Part shown: positions 21,757-31,121 of the stretch, one piece after another | Layout: each line of letters starts with the position of its first letter | How positions within the stretch are numbered: the first letter of the stretch is position 1 | NCBI GenBank assembly: GCA_022478985.1 | Contig: JAKSZP010005644.1 | Span: 1-64,000 of the forward strand | DNA length: 64,000 nucleotides | Origin: Massospora cicadina | Lineage: Eukaryota > Entomophthoromycota > Entomophthoromycetes > Entomophthorales > Entomophthoraceae | Direction: 5' to 3' | The notes under the pieces: model-generated | Told to the model about the DNA's origin: nothing | The model's database searches: none | The model's input: the letters and a program-made list of their open reading frames with translations, nothing else | Program-made: the position numbers and the translations under genes

Positions 21757-23160
21757 ATGAGATTTGTCAGCAATAGGTATGCCTTTCCCTATGATGACAT
21801 TTCTTCTCCCTGCTCCTGTTCCTCGGCGTCAGCTTTCTTTTTCCAGCATGTAGCCTCCAGGTGGCTGAACTTATCACAGTATTCGCACCAAGGGCGTTCA
21901 GGATGGGTTGCTTTGTGGTTTTATTTTTTAGGGCCCATTATCTGAAGGGGCTCCTTCTTATCCTCAATAGCTAAGGCTCGAGGCTTAGGCTTTGAATCAT
22001 CAATGGTTAGAACACGAGGGTGAGATACTGCTCCATGCGGAACTTTGGGCTTATGGAAATTGGCGACATCTATTAACGCCTCCTTGATATCTTGGATGAT
22101 ATGGAAATAGCATTTAACTGAAGTGATGTACATTGCTAGCGATGGGTAAGAAGCCACTCCAGTCAAAACGGCGGCTATAGCATCATTCAAAGTCATCGTC
22201 TTTGAGGTTAACAACATCTGTGTTTCCAAATAGAATCATTCCGCAAAAGCGACCACTGACTCTCCTTTTCAAATACTCATATGCATGAAGGCTTGTTTTT
22301 TCAAGCTTAAAGCTTGTTTGGAGCCGAACGTGTTTATGAGGGCCTCTTTAACCTCGGACCAGGTGCTAAGAGCATCAATATGTGGGACCATCACCTCTTG
22401 TGCCATGTGACCCAAACAAGAAAGGATATGTTTGGCCTTCTAACGATCAGTGGCCCCTTCCATAGCTTCTTCATAGACGTATAAAAACGAGGCAATGCTA
22501 CCCTCGCCAGGGATGAACTTGTCTTTGAACGTTGGTTTGAATGAACTAGATTCACCCCCAGTCAGGGTATGAATAGCTGGAGCTTCTGTTATTGGGGTTT
22601 CAGAATGGTAGCTCAACTGATTGAAGGTCCGTGAAAGGCGTTTAAACTGATCTTGCATGGCTTTGAGCTGGGTTTCCATTTTAGAGAGGATTCTAGAGGC
22701 CCATATTCGCACATTCTTAATTGAGCTTAGATCCCTGATTTATAAGTTTCAAAGTCTTCCACTCAGTCTTCCATTGCAGAGGCTTGAAAACGAAGTTGTG
22801 ACACCATGGAGCTTTAGCTTAATTGAGCAGTTTCCATGGCTTTCACGCGGTTCTTCAGCTCTTCTTTCATTTGTTTACACCCTTCATCGTCATGAGGGTG
22901 TGAGCTTGGGCCTTGTGCTCCATCCTTGATCTGCTCATACTTTCGCTCAACCCGCTTTAGTCAGCTGTGTACTTCCTTTAACAGCTCAGGGCTTTCCAGC
23001 GAAGTTTTTATTTCTTGTGCTTCGATTTCACATGCAGTCAGACGACGTGCCAAATATTTGGTATTTTCCAACGAAGATTTGAGAACTAAATACTTTCCTA
23101 TTTGAACAACCTTGGCTGCGAGGATGGCGGTGGTGCTAGATGGTTCAACCAACAGACAGC
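21757..23160 (-). pseudogene. Gag capsid and nucleocapsid, broken frames
   Basis: In sense order: a helical segment (22961-23152), then 22440-22712 with the conserved block KDKFIPGEGSIASFLYVYEE and MEGATDR, shared with the gags near 9000, 39550 and 61950. Next, 21921-22229 begins with ETQMLLTSKTMTLNDAIAAV, and finally CEYCDKFSHLEATC near 21855-21895 is a perfect C-x2-C-x4-H-x4-C knuckle. Isolated stops (for example near 22440 and 22230) break what was one frame. This is the structural protein region; the breaks look recent and few. Confidence 0.8.
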
Positions 23161-23171
23161 GTTCAAGCTCA

Positions 23172-23921
23172 TCAACACGTGAAAAAGGCCTGAATTAACT
23201 GTCGCTCCACCGCAGCTATATGCTGTTCATATTTCTTTTGAAGGGTGGAGTCATGATCTGAAAGGTCATGACACGTTTGCTCATTTTGCTTTTCAAGTTC
23301 TTTAGCAAACTCTTCCAACAACGAGCGGGTGCTTGTGGAGGATGCGTTCATTTCATCCCAGAATTTCTTCATGACCTCCTCAACATACTTTACAATCCCA
23401 GTATCCATAATAGTAAGTTGGTCATGCAGCTGTATAATGTAGTTGCGATTAGCTTCCACACCAGATTTAACTGCCCCAAGATGTTCAAAGGTCAGTTGAT
23501 ACAACTTTTCATAGGCTGAATTCAGAGCTGCATGGGTATCTAGGTGTTGATGAAGTTCTTCATGATGGCCGGCTAAGAGATGCATCATATGGACCAGAGC
23601 AGGGTGAGCAAACTTGTGGACATAGGTGGTCATAATTGTAAGCTGACCATAGGTCTCTGGGAGGACACTAGTCTCATAGAGAAATAGGTGGCGTTCCTCT
23701 ACCAACGACGCTCGTTCATGAGATGCAAGGTCGCCTGGGTTAAGGATGCCATGAGTGAGGTCTCTTACAGCTTCAGTGGCTGGCCAAGTGATGCAATGAG
23801 ACTCAGGTATTAATATGGGCTCAACTTGTTCTTCTTCAAACATTAAGGCAGTAGGACTGACTATGTGATCATCATCTTCAGTTCCTTCTTCAGTTTGTAT
23901 CCATCGGGTGACACTCTCCAT
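23172..23921 (-). CDS. Gag N-terminal region
   Basis: A 249-codon frame from ATG at 23919-23921, about 70 bp inside the 5' LTR. The start is acidic (ESVTRWIQTEEGTEDDDHIV). From about residue 100 onward the protein is strongly helical with heptad-like Leu/His spacing and ends in a Glu/Gln-rich stretch, consistent with a coiled-coil matrix or assembly region. No cysteine motif is present. It is followed by broken capsid frames. The start is chosen because it is the first ATG downstream of the presumed primer-binding site. Confidence 0.7.
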   Translation of the reverse strand: MESVTRWIQTEEGTEDDDHIVSPTALMFEEEQVEPILIPESHCITWPATEAVRDLTHGILNPGDLASHERASLVEERHLFLYETSVLPETYGQLTIMTTYVHKFAHPALVHMMHLLAGHHEELHQHLDTHAALNSAYEKLYQLTFEHLGAVKSGVEANRNYIIQLHDQLTIMDTGIVKYVEEVMKKFWDEMNASSTSTRSLLEEFAKELEKQNEQTCHDLSDHDSTLQKKYEQHIAAVERQLIQAFFTC

Positions 23922-23969
23922 TTCTTTTTTCTTTTTTAATACTTATTGAAGTATTCAGGGGACTCGACC

Positions 23970-23988
23970 CCCATGTTGGGCTCCAATT
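23970..23988 (-). other. Presumed primer-binding site of gag-protease element
   Basis: On the sense strand the 5' LTR ends CCCACA and is followed by AATTGGAGCCCAACATGGGG. The TGGAGCCC start is the likely primer-binding site. It differs from the TGGTGCTCACTACAGG site of the other gypsy elements, which is noteworthy if this element uses the same enzymes. Confidence 0.5.
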
Positions 23989-24824
23989 TGTGGGATCCGC
24001 CAAAGGAGGCCACAAATAATATTTTAAAATGGAATATTTTACTTTTTATTAAAGGTATAAAATAATACTTGTTTTGGTTTTTTATTTTCTTTATTAAACA
24101 GGCAGGGCAAAACCAGAAAAGGCCCCCTTGTCAATACTAGCTTATCCTATTTAAACTAGTTTGGATTTCGAGACCATCAATATTTGAGGCAAAAGAATGC
24201 AAAGCTCAGTCTTCCATATTAGGGAATATAGGCTTTTGGCCTATCAGATTGAGGATAAAGTTTTTTTAGAGGTAAAACTGACCTGTGCAGTAATGATTTG
24301 ATGAATCATATCCAATCACCTGCGAGTAAAATCTTTTCACCTCAGCGGTGGTCTGACTCAGATGGTAATGATTGGTATTTTGGCAGTAGTTGGACATGGT
24401 TGGTAATGATTGGCTAATGTTCACCCTATCATCCTTGAGTAAAATCTTTGCACCTCGGCGGTGGTTAGACTTGGATGATAATGATTGGTTAGCTTGCATC
24501 CAATCATCATCAGGTAACATCCTCTTGCCTTGCAGAGGTTCCGATCCATGAAATAGTATACTCCTCATATTTGACTGAGGAGTCAGAGTATTTCTATCAT
24601 TAATTATTTCCTTTTTAAGCTGATTCTTATGATAAATTGTATTCCTCCGATTGTTAGGATTCCACTGAGGATCCACTAGGATTTTTTCGTTATGGGAACT
24701 CATATTGTTGATATTCCCATTATTATATAAAAATTTGGCAGGTGATGGGCCAATCATAAGAGCAGATTTGGGAACACTAATACCAACATTCTTTTTCTCA
24801 GATCGACGAGGAGAATGTCCAACA
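23989..24824 (-). repeat. 5' LTR of the gag-protease element
   Basis: 836 bp, plus-strand limits TGTGGG to CCAACA, flanked on the right by the GTGAA duplication. Transcription would start within it on the minus strand. Confidence 0.9.
24266..24757 (-). CDS. 163-codon ORF inside the LTR
   Basis: An open frame lies wholly within the 5' LTR. In the 3' LTR the same frame is an extension of the protease ORF, then, after one stop at 20689-20691, a 136-codon ORF (20279-20689). The protein is Asn/Ser/Gln-rich with two similar internal segments (AKILLKDDRVNISQSLP and VKRFYSQVIG) arising from the DNA subrepeats. I recognise no domain. It may be a real C-terminal Gag-Pro extension conserved because the LTR is translated, or a chance frame. 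Confidence 0.35.
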   Translation of the reverse strand: MIGPSPAKFLYNNGNINNMSSHNEKILVDPQWNPNNRRNTIYHKNQLKKEIINDRNTLTPQSNMRSILFHGSEPLQGKRMLPDDDWMQANQSLSSKSNHRRGAKILLKDDRVNISQSLPTMSNYCQNTNHYHLSQTTAEVKRFYSQVIGYDSSNHYCTGQFYL

Positions 24825-24829
24825 GTGAA

Positions 24830-26450
24830 ACCCTCCTAGTGTCTTCCGCCCAGTGGGAAAATGCTTTTGAACCAGATTGACCAGCCCTCCAATTCCTCAG
24901 GTTGATACATTCCCCCAAGGATCTCGCCCTCTACATCGCACATTCTCAAATGGTGTCTCATAGCCCCATTGTGCTCCCCCAAAGCAAGATGCAATTCAGC
25001 CTCTGAGTCAATTATGGCAACTTGTTTTCCTACAATGACAAACAAATAATATAACTAGCCCAGGCGATTATGCAGCCTGCAGGCTTTATTGACTTCCGCC
25101 CCTACAAGGGGTACTTCAACCTCAGCTTCACTTGCAAAGTTAATGCTGCAATCACAGCTAACATTCCCCTGGTGTTCCAGGAAACCACCATCCCAACCAC
25201 TAGCACCCGGTTGCCTGATGACATCACTCTTGTAATTTAATTTTCAGGCCACCCCACCAACCTCCAACCTGAAACTATATACAATGAATTAATAGCTGGG
25301 CTGTCAGTATATGGCGCTGACCCTAGTTTACAATTTGTGGTTCCCAACAGAGCCAACTGACTAGTGGGCCACCGCACGTTTACAACCATGTGCCTGATAT
25401 CAAATGAAATTGCCATTTTAATTCCCCCTTGCACTGTTGTCCCCTATGCCCTCAACCATCCTTTCTGGGCCAGAGTAGATTAGGGGCTCACAATCTGCCC
25501 CATTTGTCTCAACCTGGACCACTCAAAGCGATGCTGCCTCACCATAGACCAAGATGGAGACCACATGCTCAACTCCCTCCATGATGCTCCCATAGCTGAC
25601 ATGCAAACTTTTTTCAAATAGGGCACAAACCTCCCCCCTCCACCCAAAATGGTAGATGCAACTGCCACAGATTCAACCAATATTGAACCAACATGCCAAG
25701 CCACCACTCCTATTCCAACTAATCAGGAGCCAGCATGGTTCTCAGTAAATCCAAAAAAGCCCACCCATCCACCCAATCCAGCCCACCTATATGCTGATCA
25801 ATCTATCATCTTCAACCAAAATCCCTGGGATTATTTGGAGGAAGTTGATGATTTGGGAAATACCATCTCTGACTCAGTTGAGGCCCTAGGCCTCAAGATG
25901 TACTTAAACATAGAATATGTGGCTCAATATCCAAATCGCTGCTATGCTCTACGCTCAGATGCTGATGAATCTCTAGTGACCACCAACTCACCAAAGAGGC
26001 TTTTGCCTCCCCTGATTGTTGCCCTCTCAAAAAGGCCATAGTGAAATCAGACACAGTCTTGGCCAAGGGGGTACCCGCACCTGTCCTTCCCCCCATGCAA
26101 CAAATTCACATAAAAATAATTCCTCTGATTCCAACAAGTTGCCCACAAGGCAGTACCAAAAGTTGTGATGGTCGCAAAATTTTGCCCCAAGACCCGCATT
26201 ACCAGCAACAACTTCGCCACCTTTACCACACTACCTAAAGTTCGCCTCTAGGCTGAAAAAGCCCTTTCCAAATATATCACAACCCTCCTCATAGCTAAAT
26301 TTGAGCTTCCCAGGCCACTTTGTTACCTTGACCCCCATTTTGAGGATGTACCCATGCCTGTGCTCTCAGTGCTCTGCTGTACACTGTCCAACACAGAGGA
26401 GGAAGATGAGCCTCTCAATCCTGACTCACCCCCCACCATGGATGCATAGC
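24830..26450 (+). pseudogene. ORF1 of the older ORF1-only element
   Basis: Decayed homologue of the gene at 32535-34239; its first codons are at 19953-20001, left of the inserted LTR element. Shared landmarks: GFIDFRPYKGYFNL near 25080-25115, the block LPDDITLVI with a following LQPETIYNELIAGL near 25210-25290, a CCHC knuckle CPICLNLDHSKRCC near 25494-25540, FNQNPWDYLEEVDDLGN near 25812-25860, and a C-terminal YLDPHFEDVPMPVLSVL near 26322-26370. Several stops and shifts are present. Confidence 0.7.
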
Positions 26451-26626
26451 AGTTTACTGCATCTGACCTGATTGGTTATTTTTTTACTTTTATTTATTCA
26501 AATCAGTTTGAGTGATACGCTCATCTCTTTCTGTTCATTTAAATTCTAGCGTAGTATAAGTTTTGCTCCTTAGAGCTCAGTAATGTCCATCCCCTGGTTA
26601 GCTTGCCTCAGATAAATAAAATGAAT

Positions 26627-27753
26627 AAAACACAAACATTTTTAAACTTAAATTGTTACTCTAGTACTTACTTCTAGGAAATTCTTAATGTTTTTTCATA
26701 GTTCCTTTTTCTAATAAAAAACAGAAAATATCTCTTTCTTGCTGATAGTTCTCTTGTGAGGCTTTTGTTACTACCATTGATTATATACGGGAAAACACAA
26801 TGGCACAGAGGATAATCACCCATATAAATATTTTAGATAGCATTTTTTGATGACTTAGGTTATAATAGAACAAGACTAATGCAAAATAAGTCCTCTATAA
26901 TTTGAAATTAATAGCTATTCTTTTAAGTACCCCAGAAAGAATACTGTTATCTATATTAGCTTTTGTTATATGTAGGATTGTATGGTTGGCAAAAATGTTA
27001 GATATACCTTTAAAATTCAAAAGATTTTGGATTGAAAGATGAAGATCTTCCCATTGTCAATTAAAACCTTAGGAAAGTTATTATTTGTAATAGTATGAGT
27101 GTTTTACAAATATCACACTGGCTCTGTATATCTTTAATGAAGCAGTTTTATCCACTTATGAAGTGTAAAATGTCAATTATTTCAAGACTATAATCATTAA
27201 GTGATTTTGCTAGAGGACCCTTAAAATTAAAAGAAACACGGCGGCTTGGGCAGTAGATGCTACTGAGTTAGGCAAACTTATTGGGAAATTAGTTAAATGT
27301 TGCACTTGAGTCACATAGCTTAAAGGTTTTCTGTTGTAGTATGGCATCATCAAATATTAGTAAAATGTCTCGAGATGCATGTAATCTTTCTAGAACTCTC
27401 ATGTCTTAATTAAATGTCTTATATAAGGTTAGCTTATCTACTAGGGCTAACAAGTGTACTAATTTGTCAAGAACATAACTTTATACCTGTTCATTTTCTT
27501 AATGATTTCTTGAACATCATCTAAAAACGCCCAAAACTCCATCAGTTTTAAGCTCAAGCTTTCTAAAAAGGCTAACTGCTTTTATAAGAATTAACCATCT
27601 CTAGTTTAAAGGTCATACAAAGGTAGATTACTGATTTAAACTGTACAATTGTTTTTGTCTCCAGTCCTATATAAACCAAAATTACTCTCAAAGGTTACTG
27701 CCCATCTTGTGAGTCATCCATCAAGTCCTCCAAATTATGAAACCATCATAAGG
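26627..27753. other. AT-rich spacer
   Basis: No open frame, motif or repeat that I can support. The sequence is AT-rich and unstructured, ending at the target duplication of a short retro-insertion. Confidence 0.5.
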
Positions 27754-27769
27754 AAAAGCATTGAGTTAT

Positions 27770-28112
27770 GTGTGCCAGCTCTCATCATTTTTTCTGAGCA
27801 TCAACATGCTCAATACGTTGAGTGATGAACACTGCCAGTCTCATTAATGAAGAAAACCCCCAACTATACCTCTTTTTGCCCCATGTCACTGATGTTCCCA
27901 CCCCAATGCTGTCCACCATGGTCCGCCAGCTAAAGCGGGTGCCAGACAAAAGTTTCCCAAAGCCTCTTCGCCATCTGTTATGGCTTCCTAGGCTGATAAC
28001 CTAGGGGCTATATTAGGATTTTTTTAAAATATGATAATCCCTTTGTTTGGCCCATTTGAAAATAAAGATGCGTGGCGGCTCCCCTTTTTTGTTGGGCAAA
28101 ACTAGTACTAAA
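27770..28112 (+). mobile_element. 5'-truncated ORF1-type retro-insertion
   Basis: 343 bp flanked by a 16-bp duplication, AAAAGCATTGAGTTAT (27754) and AAAAGCATTAAGTTAT (28113). A 61-codon frame (27822-28004) includes LYLFLPHVTDVPTPMLSTMV, which matches the C-terminal block of the ORF1-only elements (YLDPHFEDVPMPVLSVL and NPHYADAPTPWLSALI). Its 3' end, GGCAAAACTAGTACTAAAA, differs from the main LINE tail but recurs at 32396-32429 and, inverted, at 36419-36470. It therefore marks a second, related retroelement family. Confidence 0.7.
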
Positions 28113-28229
28113 AAAAGCATTAAGTTATCAAATTTTCTATTCTTTGTAGCTTTAGATGATGTGTTTGAAAACGTGGATTACCACAGACATTGTCATTTCT
28201 TTAGTGATTAGTTTCATTCAACTTTTTAT

Positions 28230-28535
28230 TTTTTTTAAATATTAAATTTTAAAAATTTAACTTGATGTGGGAAAACCTTAGGATAATACCACACTGACTA
28301 AGGGGAAATTAAATTAATGGGAAAGGAGGACAAAGCCTGGAAAACCTCCATGTGCAGCATTCTGATAGGCCAAAAACTCCATGGAACGCCTTACTATTTG
28401 CTATCTTGGTTTGAGCATTGGTGCGCAACGCCAACACAGTCATAGTCATCCTCTACCTAAAGTTTATGCACTAGAATTGAACTTGGAGGCATGGTCATTG
28501 AGTACATACTTTACCACTAGGGTACCCTCCCATAC
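28230..28535 (-). mobile_element. tRNA-headed SINE, older copy
   Basis: Flanked by a perfect 15-bp duplication CATTCAACTTTTTAT (28215-28229 and 28536-28550). On the minus strand it has a tRNA-like head (GTACCCTAGTGGTAAAG as A box, AAGTTCAATTC as decayed B box), a body homologous to the copies at 30085-31108, and an A/T-rich 3' end. Divergence from those copies is clearly higher, so it is an older insertion. Confidence 0.85.
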
Positions 28536-28550
28536 CATTCAACTTTTTAT

Positions 28551-30069
28551 GAATATGAAGTTATAATATTTTCTAAAGTTCTAACTTAATCTAATAGGAT
28601 GTTATGATTGCTCCCATTCCTACATCAATAACATTGGTATTTAGAAAAAGAATTTAGAGAAGATAAGCCAACAAATAAACATATGTAAGCTTTCTTTTAA
28701 TTAACAGCCTGTTGTTGTTAAATCCCCATAAAAATGAGTGTGGTAATTAGTAAAAAAATTATGCTAGAAATGTTGGTTAAGCTTGATATAGATTATCATT
28801 GGTAGTCAACCATCCCAAACAGACAATAAAACACCTTATTATATTTTAGATCTTCAATATGCATCAACCTTTCCAGTTTGAGGCAAAATTTAATCTTCTT
28901 AGTACAATTCCTATAGACTCAAATTGTTCTTACTAAAAAAACTTTAATTTTAGCAACTTATAATTTTAGCATATTTTATACTGCTAATATTTCAATTTTT
29001 TAAAGTATTATAAGATTGTACTAATAAAAACAATAATGTCATTTTATTAAATAAGAGAATCACAGCATACTAAGGTCAGTTTGACTTTTTAATTGCAAGC
29101 TATGATGATGCAGGAGCGTTACAAAGACCTTGAAGCACTTGAGTCAGCCAACTAACCTTATCTCAAGACTTAAGTGCACTTCTATTGATATTAAAACTTA
29201 ACTCCATAAGTCAGTATCCAAAGGTAAGGTCCATAGCATTAAAGCACTTGAACCTCAAAGATCATTACAAAATGCATAATTTGTGGAAACTGTAGAGTTA
29301 CAGTTTGAACCAATCATACTATTTGACTTAAAATTAATTTAAATTTCTGAATCCCAAGTTGGAGCGCCAGGGAGTTTCTACTGAGGTCAAGCTCAGCACT
29401 AGGTCTGCAGCCTTACTGAGCCATTCTGTAAGCTCAAAAGATCCTAAAGAATGTATTGGGGGTTCCCTAATAGGTGACTTAAGATTCAAGCCCACACAAT
29501 TTCCAAACCTCAGTTTTAAATTTTGATCTCTCTTGACCCATCTAGCCACCCTTCACAGCTTACCTGGTTTCCATGATGCAACAAGTTTTTTTCTTCTCAA
29601 CAAAAAACTTGGCCTATAGGGCTTTATCCACACCTATATTGCCCTGTCTTATTCTTGCTGCCCCACAACGCCAAGTCATGGAGGGAATGATCACTCAATT
29701 AATAGATTTATTTCATCAAACAAAAACAAATGGGTTCTTTGGGATTGTAACCTTGCTTAGCTGCTAAGTTCTTGTTCCCTAATTGATTTTTCTAAAATCT
29801 GAGCTAATTAGATTAGAGCATTTAGTCCTAATGCTTACCTTAATTCAGCTATGTGTTAAAAATGATTTTACGGTATTAAAATGAACATACATAATGTGTA
29901 TGGCATGCAGAAGCTGTGAGTTTCCATTTGTTGCAGAAACAATAAGGACTCTTCTCTAGGAGCTTTTTGGGGCGCTGATAATTTATAACAGCATTTTAGC
30001 AGCCATTTTCTTTTTCAATAATGATAAGGTGGATCTGAAAGGCTCTTAGAGGGTCAAATTATTTTGGCG
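28551..30069. other. AT-rich spacer with a GC-richer patch
   Basis: Mostly AT-rich without features. At about 29330-29770 composition rises and there are short open frames on both strands (71 codons minus, 64 codons plus) without recognisable motifs. This may be an old transposon scrap or host exon; I cannot tell. Confidence 0.4.
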
Positions 30070-30084
30070 TCCATTACCTATCTT

Positions 30085-30366
30085 GTGAATTTTATTCGAG
30101 GTGGGCCGACCTGGGGACGATACCGCACCGATTAGTGAAGTGAAGAAAATGGGAAAGGAGGATAAAACCCGGAAAACCTCCATGCGCAGCGTATGATAGG
30201 CCAGGAACTCCATGGACCGCCTTTGCTATTTGCTATCTCGGTTCGGGGCATTGGCACGCAAAACCAACACAGTCAAAATCGTCCCCTACCCAAAGTCCAT
30301 TACCGGGACCGAACTCGGGAGGCAGTGGTAGAGGGTCTATACTCTACCACTGGGGTATCCTCCCTT
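30085..30366 (-). mobile_element. tRNA-headed SINE, full-length copy
   Basis: 282 bp between perfect 15-bp duplications TCCATTACCTATCTT (30070-30084 and 30367-30381). Sense strand: a tRNA-like head with A box TACCCCAGTGGTAG (complement of 30344-30357) and B box GAGTTCGGTCCCG (complement of 30304-30316), a ~150-bp body, then the LINE-like tail GTCCCCAGGTCGGCCCACCT and CGAATAAAATT. RNA polymerase III would start at the head. It encodes no protein and would use LINE machinery in trans. Confidence 0.9.
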
Positions 30367-30595
30367 TCCATTACCTATCTTAGTCTTTTAAAGATTTATT
30401 ACCTTTCACTTATAGATTTCTGTATGGTTTAAAATAATATGAGTTAGAATATTTGTTATCCATCCAAATTAGGTCTCTTAAAACATTTCAGAGTTCGAAG
30501 GTCCTTGAAAAAAATATTAAATTTATTAGAATCTCATATGATAATATTGTTTATAAAGGGCTTTCTTAAGACATAATTATTTATATACGCAAAGG

Positions 30596-30838
30596 TTGCC
30601 TCCCGAGTTCGATCCCGGTAATGGACTTTGGGTAGGGGACGATTTTGACTGTGTTAGTTTTGCGCACCAATGCCCCGAACCGAGATAGCGAATAGCAAAG
30701 GCGGTCCATGGAGTTCCTGGCTTATCATACGCTGCGCATGGAGGTTTTCCGGTTTTATCCTCCTTTCCCATTTTCTTCACTTCCCTAATCGGTGCGGTAT
30801 CGTCCCCAGGTCGGCCCACCTCGAATAAAATTTAAAAT
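30596..30838 (+). mobile_element. SINE copy, 5'-truncated, inverted pair left arm
   Basis: Nearly identical to the next copy but in opposite orientation, truncated in the tRNA head so that the A box is lost and the B box GAGTTCGATCCCG (near 30604) remains. Flanked by ATATACGCAAAGG at 30583-30595 and 30839-30851. It shares private variants with the copy at 30852 (GCGAATAGC, CTTATCAT) that the 30085 copy lacks. Confidence 0.85.
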
Positions 30839-30851
30839 ATATACGCAAAGG

Positions 30852-31108
30852 TAAATTTTATTCGAGGTGGGCCGACCTGGGGGCGATACCGCACCGATTA
30901 GGGAAGTGAAGAAAATGGGAAAGGAGGATAAAACCCGGAAAACCTCCATGCGCAGCGTATGATAAGCCAGGAACTCCATGGACCGCCTTTGCTATTCGCT
31001 ATCTCGGTTCGGGGCATTGGTGCGCAAAACCAACACAGTCAAAATCGTCCCCTACCCAAAGTCCATTACCGGGATCGAACTCGGGAGGCAGTAGTAGAGG
31101 GTCCATAT
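30852..31108 (-). mobile_element. SINE copy, 5'-truncated, inverted pair right arm
   Basis: Minus-strand copy ending within the tRNA head, flanked by ATATACGCAAAGG at 30839-30851 and again at 31109-31121. About 235 bp pair with the left arm, with only about three differences. The three regularly spaced copies of the target indicate two insertions at one site, or one duplicated insertion. Confidence 0.85.
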
Positions 31109-31121
31109 ATATACGCAAAGG

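Larger units (their letters stand above)
20002..24824 (-). mobile_element. Complete gag-protease-only LTR retrotransposon
   Basis: A 4,823-bp element on the minus strand with two 836-bp LTRs that begin TG and end CA, and a perfect 5-bp duplication GTGAA at 19997-20001 and 24825-24829. The internal 3.15 kb encodes gag and an aspartic protease, then runs directly into the 3' LTR. There is no room for, and no trace of, RT, RNase H or integrase. It is inserted in the ORF1-only LINE derivative. I count about 30 differences between the LTRs (roughly 3.5 percent), mostly transitions. It probably depends on an autonomous gypsy element, most likely of the family at 6130-18872. Confidence 0.9.
19944..26626 (+). 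mobile_element. ORF1-only LINE derivative, split by an LTR element
   Basis: The first 58 bp (19944-20001, starting with ATG TCC TTG GCC near 19953) and 24830-26626 together align with the intact relative at 32535-34342, across the inserted LTR element. It contains a decayed ORF1 with a CCHC knuckle, then the shared LINE tail (CCCCTGGTTAGCTTGCCTCA near 26591). No endonuclease or RT follows. A probable imperfect target duplication is AAACAACAAACAT (19931) versus AAAACACAAACAT (26627). Confidence 0.75.

Noticed and set aside
28080..28112. Part of a terminal inverted repeat of a DNA transposon
   Set aside because: The matching copies all end at an A run followed by a 15-17-bp target duplication, which marks retrotransposed 3' ends, not inverted repeats.
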